Shown piece by piece: positions 35,690-46,948 of a stretch of 64,000 bases of DNA (within the stretch, counting starts at the first letter, position 1; every line of letters begins with the position of its first letter). Made by a program: the position numbers and the translations under genes. Below the pieces are notes generated by a model. That model had not been told where the DNA came from and searched no databases. It saw nothing but the letters and a program-made list of their open reading frames with translations. Source of the DNA: Hyalella azteca (Eukaryota > Arthropoda > Malacostraca > Amphipoda > Hyalellidae); contig NW_025937516.1 in assembly GCF_000764305.2 (NCBI RefSeq), positions 1 to 64,000 on the forward strand. The letters run 5' to 3'.

Positions 35690-36880
35690 CTTAACCAGCA
35701 GGTTAATCAAAGCTTTGAGCTCTGGCACGCCTATATGTACTGAACTGATAAAAAGCATTTGAGAGCTGTTTATTATTATTAATGATGGGATACGATGACA
35801 ATATCATGATTAATAAATACTATTTTGTTGACACCTGGGCAGCATATTTTGCAGCTCTACTCATTGAATTCATAGAGAATTTCGTATATTTTTTCTGATT
35901 AGCAAGATGACTTTTTAAGTCAAGAGAATTCTTTGAAAACCTTAGTATGTTTTTTTTTGCTGTCAGAGCTCAGTGTTAGTTTAAGATGTGCATGAAACTG
36001 GTTATTATGCAGAATATGTCTGTCTCACTTAACGAAGATTTATTAAAACTCAGGGAGAGAAGTTTAAAATATTATTAATTTTTGTTAAGGTGGAATTAGC
36101 CTTTGAACCGAAGTCAAATACTGTATGCTTCATGCTCAACATTTTCTAGCGGAATAAACCTCGTCAGTCTTATAATCCACCAAAAGAAAATGTCCGGAAA
36201 ATAACGAAACGTAGACAATTCAAAATTAAAAATTTGATTCTGATGCGATCCTGCAAGCAAAATAAAATACCTGTTGGGCGTCTCTGTTGGTCGCCGTGGC
36301 CAGCATACACATTTTCGACGCATGTTGTGCTCTGATCAACACTGGCAAGCCTTGAAGCTTGATAGACAGTCATTACTTTATTCATTATAAATTGGGATCT
36401 CGCGAGGATTGAACATGAAGCCTGAATGCTTCCGCTCTTAACTCTGCATTTCTCTTTGAGTTGCCATTTTTATCTTCATTCGTTGATAAAAAATACAATT
36501 AGAATTCGATTTTTAATTATTTTCCGGTCGGCTCAGGCTAAATAATTTATTATAGTATTCGAATTTAAATTGTCCTGTTATCAAAGAAGATAAATAATTT
36601 AACCCAAATCCAAATGTATAAAGTATTTATTTGGATAAACAGGGGTTGGACAAAATGAGAAAAATAGCTGGCATTTAGATATCGTAATTTTTAACATGTT
36701 ACAAACAATGAAAACGTTAAATATTTTTATTTTTTATTGTTTAGTGTTGCTGCTGATTGATATCTTATCCTTGCACAGATATTTTCAGTTAATTTTTTGG
36801 TCTATATCCTAACCAATGACCTATAAATGACAAACTTTTTACAAATAAAAATAGGTGAACTATAGTTGCAAGAATTTTCA
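35690..36880. repeat. Block R, inverted
   Basis: Reverse of 21530-22340. The site where the small TIR element sits in other copies is empty here (gttgtgctctgatcaacact, about 36325-36344). No gene is seen. Confidence 0.7.
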
Positions 36881-38400
36881 AGAGCAACCCATAATTAAAA
36901 CAAATATGCAAGCAATGCCACCCAATAACCCCATATTAACTTACAATTTTGTATCTTTTGGCGTTTACACGTGCATTAATGTTATTATCACGTGCAATAA
37001 TGTAGTTACATATTATTGATTGTTTTAAAGTAGAATAATTTGAGCACCGCTCCTACATTTGTATAGAGGAGCTTGTCACTGCATGATTGTACCTAATCCT
37101 ACTTCATTGTATCACTAAACCATACGTCTCTACTTGTGTCAGAAAAAGTAACCATGACATATATAAATAAATGCATAGTTATTTTCAGCACACGAGCAAT
37201 TTGAAGAGCATTGTTCTGGTTTCCCTCTATCCAAGCGTTTTTGTTTCACTGCGTTGCTATGTTGCAATGTTATTTAAGATTAGGGTCATCGTTGTGACGT
37301 ATTTTACAACTCTTCTAAGACAATAATAAGCCTTCAACTGCTGCGTTTGTATCTCTTGTTGAATCACCGTTGCTAACGCACCTGCCTTTAATGTGAGTTA
37401 CATCAGTTGCTACCGAGCTCATTGGCAATCTAGCTGTCATTGGCATTGCAATCCGAGCTCATTGGCAACGTTTTCAATTATATGGACATCTACATTCGTA
37501 TCGCCATGTTCTCAAATAATCTTTGAATCCCATTCTTTCTTATTATTTTGTGCGTAAAGAAATTACAACAGGCTAAAACCCGCCCTTTAATCGAGTGTAG
37601 CATGATGGCATTAATTGCAGGTCATCTAGAACCACTTCCACTCAAGAAGCATGTTGATTACATAGTGCACTGTCGTAGTGACGATTATATGTACATTAAG
37701 TAATGTACATACCCAATCGTCAGTAATGTACACAATTAAATGTACACACCCAATGTACAAATACTTTCATTTTTTCAAACGCTGCCGAAGTTTCATGAAT
37801 TGAAAAGATTTGGGTTCAGACATATATTTGTGGGAAAGAAATTTCAAGTACATGTACAAGAACGAACTAAAGCTTGTCATTGCATTAAAATGTTTAGGGA
37901 ACTCTCCCCACATATAATAATTTTAATGTGCGACTGAACAACTGAATTAAATACTGAACAACTGAACTGTAATAATTGTAATATGCGACCGAACAACGGG
38001 AATGAATTAAGTGAAATTCGCCAGTTAAGTTAGTTCTTCGAATCAGAGAAAATCAAATTGTTTCCAACTATCGGAAATATGGACAGAAAAATATCAATTA
38101 TGATGTCATAAGGTAATCTTGTTAATAGGAGAAATGGATTTTCGTTTGATTTTTTCAGACTTGAGATACGATTCCATTAAAACACATATAGTCATTCATA
38201 CCGTAATATTGATTTATATTGCGGATATTGTGAAAATAATAATCACTTATAAATTATTTATTCTTATAACTAAATATTTTTGAGCAATTAATTTGATGGT
38301 ATTGGATGGCCCGAAGAATATTGACATTGTGCAGTGTGCAGTGCTTTAGAATAGATTCGGTTACAATTAACTTAAACATAAAGTTTCGTTCGATTTTTTT
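36880..38400. repeat. Block T, inverted
   Basis: Reverse of the type III 3' flank (compare 20350-21250 and 42100-43450). Contains no gene. Confidence 0.7.
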
Positions 38401-38482
38401 TTTTCGTTAGTTGGCTCTCCGAGCAGATGTTTGACGGCTCCACGGGTCAATTAGCAGCGAAGTCCTTCCAGTTCATCAGCAA

Positions 38483-38719
38483 CTGAAACAATTTAGGTAC
38501 AAATGAAATTATTAAGAAATTAAATTAAAGTAATATACTCTTGTTTCTGCCTTTCTTTGTATCAAAACGTTTAACAATTCCAAGTTATTGCTTCTATAAA
38601 ATGATTGTACAGTTGATGATGGTTATTATATAGTTATTGAAAATCAAACTTTGTTTCATCAAATTAACAAGTAAGAGGAAAATTGTTTAAATATTCTAAG
38701 GTATTTCCTGAAAACTTAC
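38483..38719 (-). other. 3' UTR intron of type III copy 2
   Basis: Donor GTAAGT (minus) at 38719, 28 nt after the stop; acceptor at 38483, but reading TTGTTTCAG only one base before the exon 2 start, as in the other copies; 237 nt. Exon 2 starts TTGCTGATGAACTGG. Confidence 0.7.
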
Positions 38720-38747
38720 CCCATTGCTTTTCTAGAGCAAATATATT

Positions 38748-39056
38748 CTAACCAAAGATTTTCTTGATGAATCTTTTCACTTCAGGTAAAATGTACGGTA
38801 GTAGGGCAACAACTACTCCCGTGGCTCCGTCATTATCATTTCCATCCAACGAAATTATGACGTTATTTGGGTCAACTTCGTCTTCATTTTCGGTATCCGA
38901 TTCCAAAAGGTTATCTGTTGAATCTTGTTGACTTTTAATCGAACTTTCCTGAGCGTTCGTACCCGAGGGTACAAGTTCTTCCAAATTCAGGGGATGCGCC
39001 AGAAGAGAATGGACGATCATCGCTACAACGAAGAAGACTAGGAAGTATTTCGCCAT
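38748..39056 (-). CDS. Secreted cationic-tail peptide precursor, type III copy 2
   Basis: 102 residues, the shortest intact type III copy. Signal peptide MAKYFLVFFVVAMIVHSLLA|HP. The acidic part (about 22-75) is close to the other copies, with extra Asp. After GDNDND-like residues there is only a short hydrophobic stretch (GVVVALLPYILP) and then EVKRFIKKIFG-stop, which matches the shared tail. The start is set by the promoter 110 nt upstream. It is head-to-head with the gene at 41358. It may represent the minimal form: signal, acidic part, tail. Function is inferred. Confidence 0.78.
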   Translation of the reverse strand: MAKYFLVFFVVAMIVHSLLAHPLNLEELVPSGTNAQESSIKSQQDSTDNLLESDTENEDEVDPNNVIISLDGNDNDGATGVVVALLPYILPEVKRFIKKIFG

Positions 39057-39222
39057 CTCAATGAAGTTAATATGAAGCAAAACTTGCAATCTTCTCAAGG
39101 GACCGTGATGCCTGGAGTAGACCTGTGATGTCTCTTTGTGGTCCTGGCGATGCTGCGGCTTTTATAGCTTAACAGAACTGGGACAGCGCACTCGTGTGTA
39201 TGGCACATTTGACCCTATTGGA
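39057..39222 (-). promoter_or_regulatory. Type III promoter, copy 2
   Basis: TATAAAA (minus strand of 39160-39166). The upstream element AATAGGGTCAAATGTGCC (minus strand of 39202-39219) is the best-kept version. Confidence 0.7.
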
Positions 39223-40080
39223 GAAGTGTCGCCATAAATGCACTTGAGAAGGTAAAAAAACTATTGTGCTTATACTTTTAGTATCTTAGAAGCAACCATT
39301 ACCATTATGATGATGGTCTTCACGTGGGAAAAGTTTATTTGCTCTCTATCGTTTATACGTAAACAAATGTATATGACCTACTAATTTTCACAAATTAGTA
39401 CTCTAGTTGTGTGAAAATTTAATTGCAGGGAGGACTCAAAATTCCCCTTATTCACCTACGTAACTGAATGTACTAGGTTCAAACTAACCAGCCAGACCAC
39501 GCTGACGGAGTTCTGTTCTGACCGCTGAAGCGGAAGGTGTGCTGTGTTGAGCTCCCATGACGAAAGCCGGCTTCAGCCGGCTGCCACGTCATCGTTCTCA
39601 AATTTTAAGTGCCCGTGGATGCTGTACATTGCTGTCTCGCTCCGAGGCGTTGAGCCGGCGAAGGAGCTACTTACTAACACCGTAATTTCCTTAAACCGTC
39701 CTGTCATGGGGCCACATTGAACTAGTATTCAGAGGCTCCCATAAACTTTGATTTAAGAAGAAGACCACGCTGACGCTCAGTCGGGATTAAACACGTAACG
39801 GTTACTACGAAATTTGCTATTTTATTCCGAAAGGAAATAACTGAACAATTTTTTATTCTATTATTCCATTTAAAATATCCATAATTTAACTATGAAAGTT
39901 TCAGTATTTATGTTTGCAATCATATGATTATTTTATTACAATACTTTGTCATCACTCGCTTACAATTTTCAGTCATTTTAGCCATGTCAATTTACTTCAA
40001 CAAACTATGCAATAAACTGGATCCCAATAGGCTGCAAAAATCGCTCAAAGTTCTGCATTTCCCACATTGTGTAGTCGTTA
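39223..40080. repeat. Block P, inverted, left arm of the divergent pair
   Basis: Reverse complement relative to 40400-41240; together they form an imperfect palindrome around about 40240, with genes at both outer ends. A 254-bp retroposon is inserted at 39508-39761. Confidence 0.75.
39508..39761 (+). mobile_element. Short retroposon with 14-bp target-site duplication
   Basis: agaccacgctgacg occurs at 39494-39507 and again at 39762-39775, flanking a 254-bp G+C-richer insert. Its 3' part ends ggctcccataaactttg, then ttaagaaga. Homologous P copies near 29835 and 59990 show the empty site. A reverse-strand relative of its 3' part lies at about 50793-50865. It has no ORF; a SINE or 5'-truncated LINE are both possible. 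Confidence 0.85.
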
Positions 40081-40399
40081 AGTGAGACACGACCCAACGG
40101 TGGGTTACAGAGTCTTTTTCCTGACAAATTCCGCAATTTAGTTTTTTTTAATTGCATATATCGACAAAAATTTATAATGGCAGTACTACCGCATTAAATT
40201 CCAAAATGTACGATAGAAATAAAATTTAATTTTCGCACCGGAGCCTACAAAGTTACCAGAATATTTTGAATTATAGTCCTTTTTATCTGTGGACTTGGCC
40301 GTTTTTAGCGCATTTTCTCTTTATAGAAAAAATGCACTATTGTGCTCGCCATGTCCGTCTGTCTGTCTGTCCGTCTGTCCGTCCGTGACTTCACGTACG
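40081..40399. other. Spacer between inverted arms
   Basis: Unlike the flanking arms. It carries a GTCTGTCTGTCC-type simple repeat (about 40349-40386), common in dispersed animal repeats. No gene is seen. Confidence 0.5.
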
Positions 40400-41190
40400 T
40401 GCAACAGCATAAGTGCACAATTTGAGTGCGAAGTGGCATCTAGAAATGGTATACGGCCCACTCGGCTCAAATAAAGTAATAATAAGACTTCGTTATATTT
40501 TCATACGAAAAATACTTATTGATGTGATATATTCGTTAAATTGCACAAGTTACGTGGGACTAATATGAAATGATACATCAAATTTTTACTATTTTTTTGA
40601 GAAAATTTCTACTGATGTAATGTACGGTAAGCAACTCAGATTTACAAAATGAAGACGCTTGTAATCGCCTATACCATTATGGATCATACTACGTGATACC
40701 AATGTTTATAAATCCAGTTTATTGCATAGTTTCATTAAGTAAATTAGCTTGGCTAAAAAGACTACAAATTGTTAGCGATTGATGCAGAGTATTGTAATAG
40801 AATAATCATATGGTTGTATGCATAAATACTGAAACATTCAATATTGTTACAACAAATAACTGAAACTATTATTGTTTAGTGTTTTCCTTTCGGCATAAAA
40901 TAGCAAATTCCGTATTAACCGATACATGTTTAGTCCCGTCTGAGAGCCAGCGTGGTCTGGTTGGTCAGTTTTTTTTTTTTAACCTAGTACATTCAGTTCC
41001 GTAAATGAATAAGGGCAGTCCTTATTAAGGTAGTCCAATTTTTAGTCCGCCTGTAATTAAAATTTATATACGATAAAGCGTAAATAAATTTCTCCCATGA
41101 GAGGACCAGCAACATAATGTTAATGGTTGCGTTTATGATGATAAAAGTATAAGCACCCTAATTTTTTTAACTGCATTTATGGCACCGCTT
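40400..41190. repeat. Block P, right arm of the divergent pair
   Basis: It matches 18490-19370 and 55195-56440. At 41011-41031 it has an odd short insertion, aagggcagtccttattaagg, and at about 40970-40980 a T run, both absent from the other copies. Confidence 0.7.
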
Positions 41191-41194
41191 CTCG

Positions 41195-41357
41195 GAAAGG
41201 ATCAAACGTGCCATACACATGAGTGAGCTGTCACCGTCTCTTGAGCTATAAAAGCCGCAGCATCGCCAGGACCACAAAGAGACATCACAGGTCTACTCCA
41301 GGCATCACGGTCCCTTTGAGAAGATTGCGAATTTTGCTTCCTAGTAACGTCATTGAG
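41195..41357 (+). promoter_or_regulatory. Type III promoter, copy 3
   Basis: TATAAAA at 41247-41253, 111 nt before the ATG. AGGATCAAACGTGCC at about 41199-41213 is the upstream element with a changed core. Confidence 0.7.
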
Positions 41358-41726
41358 ATGGCAAAATACTTCCCAATCTTCTTCGTTGTGGCGATGATCG
41401 TCCATTCGCTTCTGGCGCATCCCCTGAATTTGGATGAACTTGTACCCACGGGTACGGAGGAAAGTTCGATTATAAGTCAACAAGGTTCAACAGATAACTC
41501 TTTGGAATCGGATACCGAAAATGAAGACGAAGTTGACCTAGACGACGTCATAAATTCGTTGAATGGAACTGATAATGACGTCATCAAGGAAGTAATTACC
41601 CTACCGCCGCCCATAATAAAAGAGGTAGAGAAAGCCCTGAAGAAAGTAATTAGAGAAGCTGTTGTAGTGCCTCAAAAGAAAGTGTACCGAGAAGTGAAAA
41701 GATTCTGGAAGAAACTCTTTGGCTAG
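41358..41726 (+). CDS. Secreted cationic-tail peptide precursor, type III copy 3
   Basis: 122 residues. Signal peptide 1-20, LA|HP. The acidic part ends at NGTDNDV. Then comes a long Lys/Glu/Val-rich amphipathic part (about 75-122) containing EVEKALKKVIREAV and finishing EVKRFWKKLFG-stop. That tail is nearly the same as the type I tail EVRRFWRRVFG, linking the two types. The frame is also open upstream through the 5' UTR and TATA box, which is chance. The 3' UTR intron is intact. It diverges from the gene at 38748 and converges on 46949. Function is inferred. Confidence 0.78.
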   Translation: MAKYFPIFFVVAMIVHSLLAHPLNLDELVPTGTEESSIISQQGSTDNSLESDTENEDEVDLDDVINSLNGTDNDVIKEVITLPPPIIKEVEKALKKVIREAVVVPQKKVYREVKRFWKKLFG

Positions 41727-41754
41727 ATTATACGTGCTCTAGAAATATAATGAG

Positions 41755-41997
41755 GTAAGTTTCTAGGAAATAATTTTAAATATTTAAACAATTTTCCTCT
41801 TAATTGTAAGTTGATGAAATAAATTCAGATTTTTAATTTCAATAACAAATAAGCATTTTCAACTGTACAATCGTCTTATATCTCTCATAAAATAACCTAG
41901 AATTGATAAACGTTTTGATACAAAGAAAAACAGATACAAGAGTATGTTACTTTAATTGAATTCAATACTTATTTCATTTGTGTCTGAATTGTTTCAG
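41755..41997 (+). other. 3' UTR intron of type III copy 3
   Basis: Donor GAG|GTAAGT at 41755, 28 nt after the stop; acceptor TTGTTTCAG ending at 41997; 243 nt. Exon 2 begins TTGCTGATGAACTGAAAGG. Confidence 0.72.
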
Positions 41998-43990
41998 TTG
42001 CTGATGAACTGAAAGGACTTCGCTGCTAATTGACCCGTGGAGCCGTCAAACATCTGCTTGGAGAGCCAACTAATGAAAAGATTCCGAACAAAACTTTATG
42101 TTTAAGTTGTAACCGAATATATTTTTACGCACTGCACATTGCATAATGTCCATGTTCTTCGGGCCATGTTTATGTTAAAGTTTATGTTCATTGTCATCCA
42201 AAACAATCAAATTAATTGCTCAACATTATTTTGTTCTAAGTAGAAATAATTTATAAATGATTATCATTGTCACAATATCCGCAAAACTAATCAATATTGT
42301 GGTATAAAATACTATGTATTTTAATGGAATGGTATCTTAATTCTTAAGAAGTCAAACGGAAATCCATTTCTCCGATTGACAGAATTACCTTATGATATCA
42401 TAATTAATTTTTTCCGTTTATTTATCCGATCCGTGAAGACAATTTGAATTTCTTTGGTTAGAGGAAGTAGCTAAACTGACGAATTTCAGTTAATTTGTTT
42501 AAGTTGTTCAGTCGCACATTAAATTTGTTATTTGTGGCGAGAGTCGTTTTGTTTTTCTCAACATTAATGGCAATGAAAAGTCTTCGTTCTTTAATATGTA
42601 TTTGATATTTTTAACGTGTATTTGATATTTCTCTCTTCTAAATATATGTCTGCACCCAATTTTTTTTAATTCGTGACCTCGGTCGCAATGAGCTCGGTCG
42701 CAACTGATGTAACTCTCAAGGCAAGTGCGTTCGCAACGAAGATTCAACAAGAGATACAAACGCAGTAGGTGAAGGCTTACTATAATCTTAGCAGAGTTGT
42801 AAAATAGGTTACAACGATGACACTTATATTAAATAACATTGCAACACAGTAAAATAAAAACGCTCGGAGAGAGGAATGCCATAACAACGCTCTTCAAATT
42901 GCTCGTCTGCTGATAATACCTATATGTACGTACTTTTATATATCATGGTTGCTTTTTCAGACACAAGTGCAGACGTTTAGTAGTGACACAAAGACGTAGG
43001 ATTAGGTACAATTATGCAGTGACAAGCTCCTCCATACAAATATAGGAGCGGTGTTCAGATTATTCTACTTGAAAACAATCTATAATATGTAACAACATTA
43101 ATTAATGCACGTGTTTTAATTCAAACGTCAAGAGATACGAAATTGTAATGCTGGGGGACTACCTCTTTACCATTGTAGTATCTCGACACGGTCGTGAAAA
43201 GGTTTCAGTTCATATAAAACACTGATTATTCACAATATATTCAGTAAAACATGTCTGTACATTTGCGTTGTGCCCCTGTAGTCCTTACCAGCGCGTAACT
43301 AAAACATGAATGAATGAAGCCCGGATGTTTGCATAACCTAAAGTATGGAAAGATCTAAATGAAAATGGAAACATTTTTAGCATGAGATATGAATAAATTT
43401 TTACCATTCCGTTACAGTAACTTAATGTATGGTTATTGGGTGACATTACTTGTATCTATTCTTTAAAACTCTGAGTTGCCCTCGAAAATTCTCGCAACTA
43501 CAGTTTACCTATTATCGGCATGTTAAAGGTGCACGCTTCAATTTCTTTTTAGTGTATTCATAATTTAAAATGATATGAAAGATAATATCTCACGAAATAA
43601 ATGATAATAATTTATAATATTCGCTTAATTTTCAATCAAAGCACATCTTTGGTCTCGTTGGCAAATTAATGCCATAAACTTACCTCAGGTAAGATAGCTA
43701 TAATGTAGCATTTAACCTGTAATGTAAATGCATATACAACCAAATAATTTATATACTTGGATTTGGTTTAAATTATTTCTCTCCTTTGAAAACAGTATAA
43801 TTTCAATTCGAATGCTTTCATAAATTATTTATTCTGAACCGACCAGACAGTTAAGAAACGAATTCTAACTGATTTTTGTATCAAATAAATTAAGATAAAA
43901 TGGCAACTCAAAGGGAAGTGCAAAGTTACGAGCAGGAGCACTCAGGTCGCATGTCCAAGCCTCGCGAAATTCCAATACATAATACTCGTT
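41998..43990. repeat. Exon 2, block T and start of block R
   Basis: Same order as 20265-21700. A ~270-bp stretch at 43145-43420 is extra relative to 21130. No gene is seen. Confidence 0.7.
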
Positions 43991-44117
43991 GAACTCGTTG
44001 AATTTTTTAGCACCAGCCTTCTTGGGCATCTGGTGCTTTGGTCAGAGCTTGTGGTATTGTTCTTTAGAGCTTATCAATGATGTCCGTCTTTGACAGAAAG
44101 GTAACTAGTTTCTCAGC

Positions 44118-44225
44118 TACTTTAATCTACCAATCTCAAAAATTAACCACATATATATATACAAATAAAAGACTGATTTTTTATATGTATTTGTGGATAA
44201 TTTTTGAGATTCGTAGATTAAAGTA
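44118..44225. repeat. Inverted repeat, ~40-bp arms
   Basis: tactttaatctaccaatctc on the left pairs with gagattcgtagattaaagta on the right; arms of about 40 bp with a few mismatches around an AT-rich loop. Foldback element or hairpin. Confidence 0.85.
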
Positions 44226-44414
44226 GACATCCATGTAAGGAAGGTAAAACATAAAAATAACTAACTTTTGTTAACTGTATCCAACCCGTACTATTTCAGT
44301 TTGGTTAATTGCAATAATGTTGCATTGATATGTTTTGACAATGTTTTATTATCATTAAATGTTTATGAGTAAATCCCAATAGCAGAACAATAAATATTTA
44401 GAGATTTCCAATAA

Positions 44415-44579
44415 TTTTGGCCACTGTAGTGGCTAATGTAGCGGCGCTACATTTTACTGTAGCGGTAGCGGTAACGCCCGCTACAATCTAGTGGGTGTAG
44501 CGGTAGCGCCCGCAACATTTAAAGCATGTAGCGGTAGCGGTAGCTCCGCTACATTTCAAAGTAGCGCTGCCCAGCTCTG
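44415..44579. mobile_element. hAT-like terminal fragment with GTAGCGGTAGCG repeats
   Basis: Repeated gtagcggtagcg motifs in both orientations end in gcagcgcta...gcccagctctg. CAGAGCTGGGC, read from the right end inward, is typical of hAT-type termini. No transposase, no second terminus and no clear 8-bp duplication were found, so the assignment is tentative. Confidence 0.45.
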
Positions 44580-44584
44580 TAATA

Positions 44585-45700
44585 ATCAATACTATTTTGC
44601 AGACACCATAGCAGTAGATTTTGCAGCTCTACTCATTGAATTCATATTGCATTTCGTACATTTTTTTTCAGATTAACAAGATGACTTTTTAATTCAAGAG
44701 AATTCTCTGAAAACCTTATGAGTTTTTTCTTTGCTGTCAAAGCTCAGCATTAGTTTAGGATGTGCATGAGACTGATTGTATGCAGAATATGTCTGTCTCA
44801 CATAATGAATCTTTATTAAAACTCAGAGAGGGAAGTTTAACCTAATATTAAACTTTGTTAATGTGGAATTAGCCTTTGAACCGAGGTCAAGAACTTTATA
44901 ATTTCAGCTTAACATTTCCTAGCGGAATGAACCGCGTCTATTTTAAAATCCACTGCAGGAAAATGTCGAGTAAGTACCGAAATGTAAACAACTGAAAATT
45001 CAAAATTTGAACCTGAAGCGATCCTGCAAGCAAAATAGAATACCTATAAGGTGTTTCTGTCGGTCGCCGTGACCACCTAGTTCAGAATACACATTTTCGA
45101 CTCATGTTGTGCTCAGGGGCCATACTTTCAAAACTCGCGAAGTGAACGTAAGTACTTACGCTCTATTTTCTGGTCTATGATTGGTGGATTTTGCTTGAAA
45201 GGCCGTCAATGATTGGCTGATGAACTTACGATCTCTTAACTTTTTTGAAAGTATGGGCTCTGGTCAACATTGGCAAACCTTCTAAACTGAACAAGGCAGT
45301 CATTATTTTATTCATTACAAATTGGGATTTCGCGAGGATTGAACATGCAGCCTGAGTGCTCCTGCTCTTAACTCTGCATTTCTCTTTGAGTTGCCATTTT
45401 ATCTTCATTTATTTGACAACAAATGAAATTAGAATTCGTTTCTCAATAATCTGGTCGGTGCAGCTAAATAACTTATTAAAGTATTAGAATTGAAATTTTC
45501 CTGTTTTTAAAGAAGAGAAATAATTTAAACCAAATCCAAATATATAAATTATTTGGTTGGAGATACAGGGTTGGATAAAATAGGGGAAATAGCTTACATT
45601 TTGGCACCGTAATTTTTGAACATGTTATAAGCAATGAAAACTCATTGCATCTCCGTTGCGAACGCACTTGCCTTCGAGAATTACATCACTTGGGACCGAG
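44585..45700. repeat. Block R, inverted, with TIR element
   Basis: Reverse of 21530-22300. It belongs to the unit of the gene at 46949. The TIR element is inserted at 45115-45260. No gene is seen. Confidence 0.7.
45115..45260 (+). mobile_element. Small TIR element (MITE-like), copy B
   Basis: Starts AGGGGCCATACTTTCAAAA and ends with TTTTTTGAAAGTATGGGCTC. Its internal sequence runs in the same plus-strand direction as copy A at 5043, although the flanking block R is inverted. The element is therefore flipped relative to its flanks. Confidence 0.75.
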
Positions 45701-46637
45701 CTCATTGGCAATGCTTTAGATTATATAGACTGCCACATTCGCATCATTAAGTTCTCAAATTATTTTTTATTCTGATTATATCTTATTTTTTTGTGGGCTG
45801 AGAAGTTCCGATAGGCTAAATCCCGCCGTTTAATCGAGTGTTGCATGGCAGCATTGCAGGTCTTCTAGGGCCACTTCCACCAAAGCATGTCGATTACAAA
45901 GCGTAATGTCGTAGTGATGATTTAATATACATTAGGTTATCAAGTAATTTTTCCAATGTGCAAACAAATCGTTTTTTTTTTCAAGCGCTGCCAAAATTTC
46001 AGGAATTGAAAGAAATTGGGTGCAGACATATATTTATAGGAAAGAAATTTCACATACATGAACATTAATGAACTAAAACATGTCTTGCCACTGATGTTTA
46101 GAAAACTGAAAAAAACTCTTGCCACATATAATATTTTTAATGTGCGACTGAACAACTGAAATGAATTAACTGAAATTCGCCAGTCTAGCTAGTTATTCTA
46201 ACCAAAGAAAATCAAATTGTCTTCACGGATCGGAAAAATAAACGGAAAATATCAATTATGATGTCATAAGGTAATCTTGTTAATCGGAAAAATGGATTTT
46301 TATTTGACTTCTTAAGAATTAAGATACCATTCCATTAAAACACATAGTCATTTATACCATCATATTGATTTATGTTGCGGATATTGTGACAATAATAACC
46401 ACTTATAAATTATTTCTACTTATAGCAAAATATTGTTGAGCAATTAATTTGATGGTAGGATGACCCGAAGAACATGGACATTATGCAATGTGTAGTGCAT
46501 AAAAATATATTCGGTTACAACTTAAACATAAAGTTTTGTTAGGAATATTTTCATTAGTTGACTTTCCAAGATGTTCGCCGTGATGTTGACGGCTCCATGG
46601 GTCAATTAGCAGCGAAGTCATTCCAGTTCATCAGCAA
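45700..46637. repeat. Block T, inverted, and exon 2 of type III copy 4
   Basis: Reverse of the type III 3' flank. It ends in exon 2 (about 46555-46637), where a small change near 46570-46585 alters the otherwise conserved run. Confidence 0.7.
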
Positions 46638-46920
46638 CTGAAACAATTCAGGCACAAATTAAATTAATATTAAATCAAATTAGCATACTCTTGTTTCTGT
46701 TTTTATTTTTATCTGAACGTTGATCAATTTATTATCAACTGATTAAAGTGATTTAATTTATTAAAAAATGATTTTATTAAAGATATAGGATGATTGTTAA
46801 TTGTTGAAAGATTGATAATGCTTATTAGTAGTTGAAAATGAAAAATTACAATTTGTTTCATCAACTTACCAAAAAGAGGAAAGTTGGATAAATATTGAAA
46901 TCTATTTGCTAGAAACTTAC
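46638..46920 (-). other. 3' UTR intron of type III copy 4
   Basis: Donor GAG|GTAAGT at 46920, 28 nt after the stop; acceptor at 46638; 283 nt, close in length and sequence to the intron at 19984-20264. Confidence 0.72.
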
Positions 46921-46948
46921 CTCATTATTATTTTAGAGAACATATATT

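Noticed and set aside
41223..41357. N-terminal extension of the type III ORF by 45 codons (also at 47344-47479 and 56492-56626)
   Set aside because: The extension would begin upstream of the TATA box, lacks a signal peptide and is broken in other copies. The MAK start is used.
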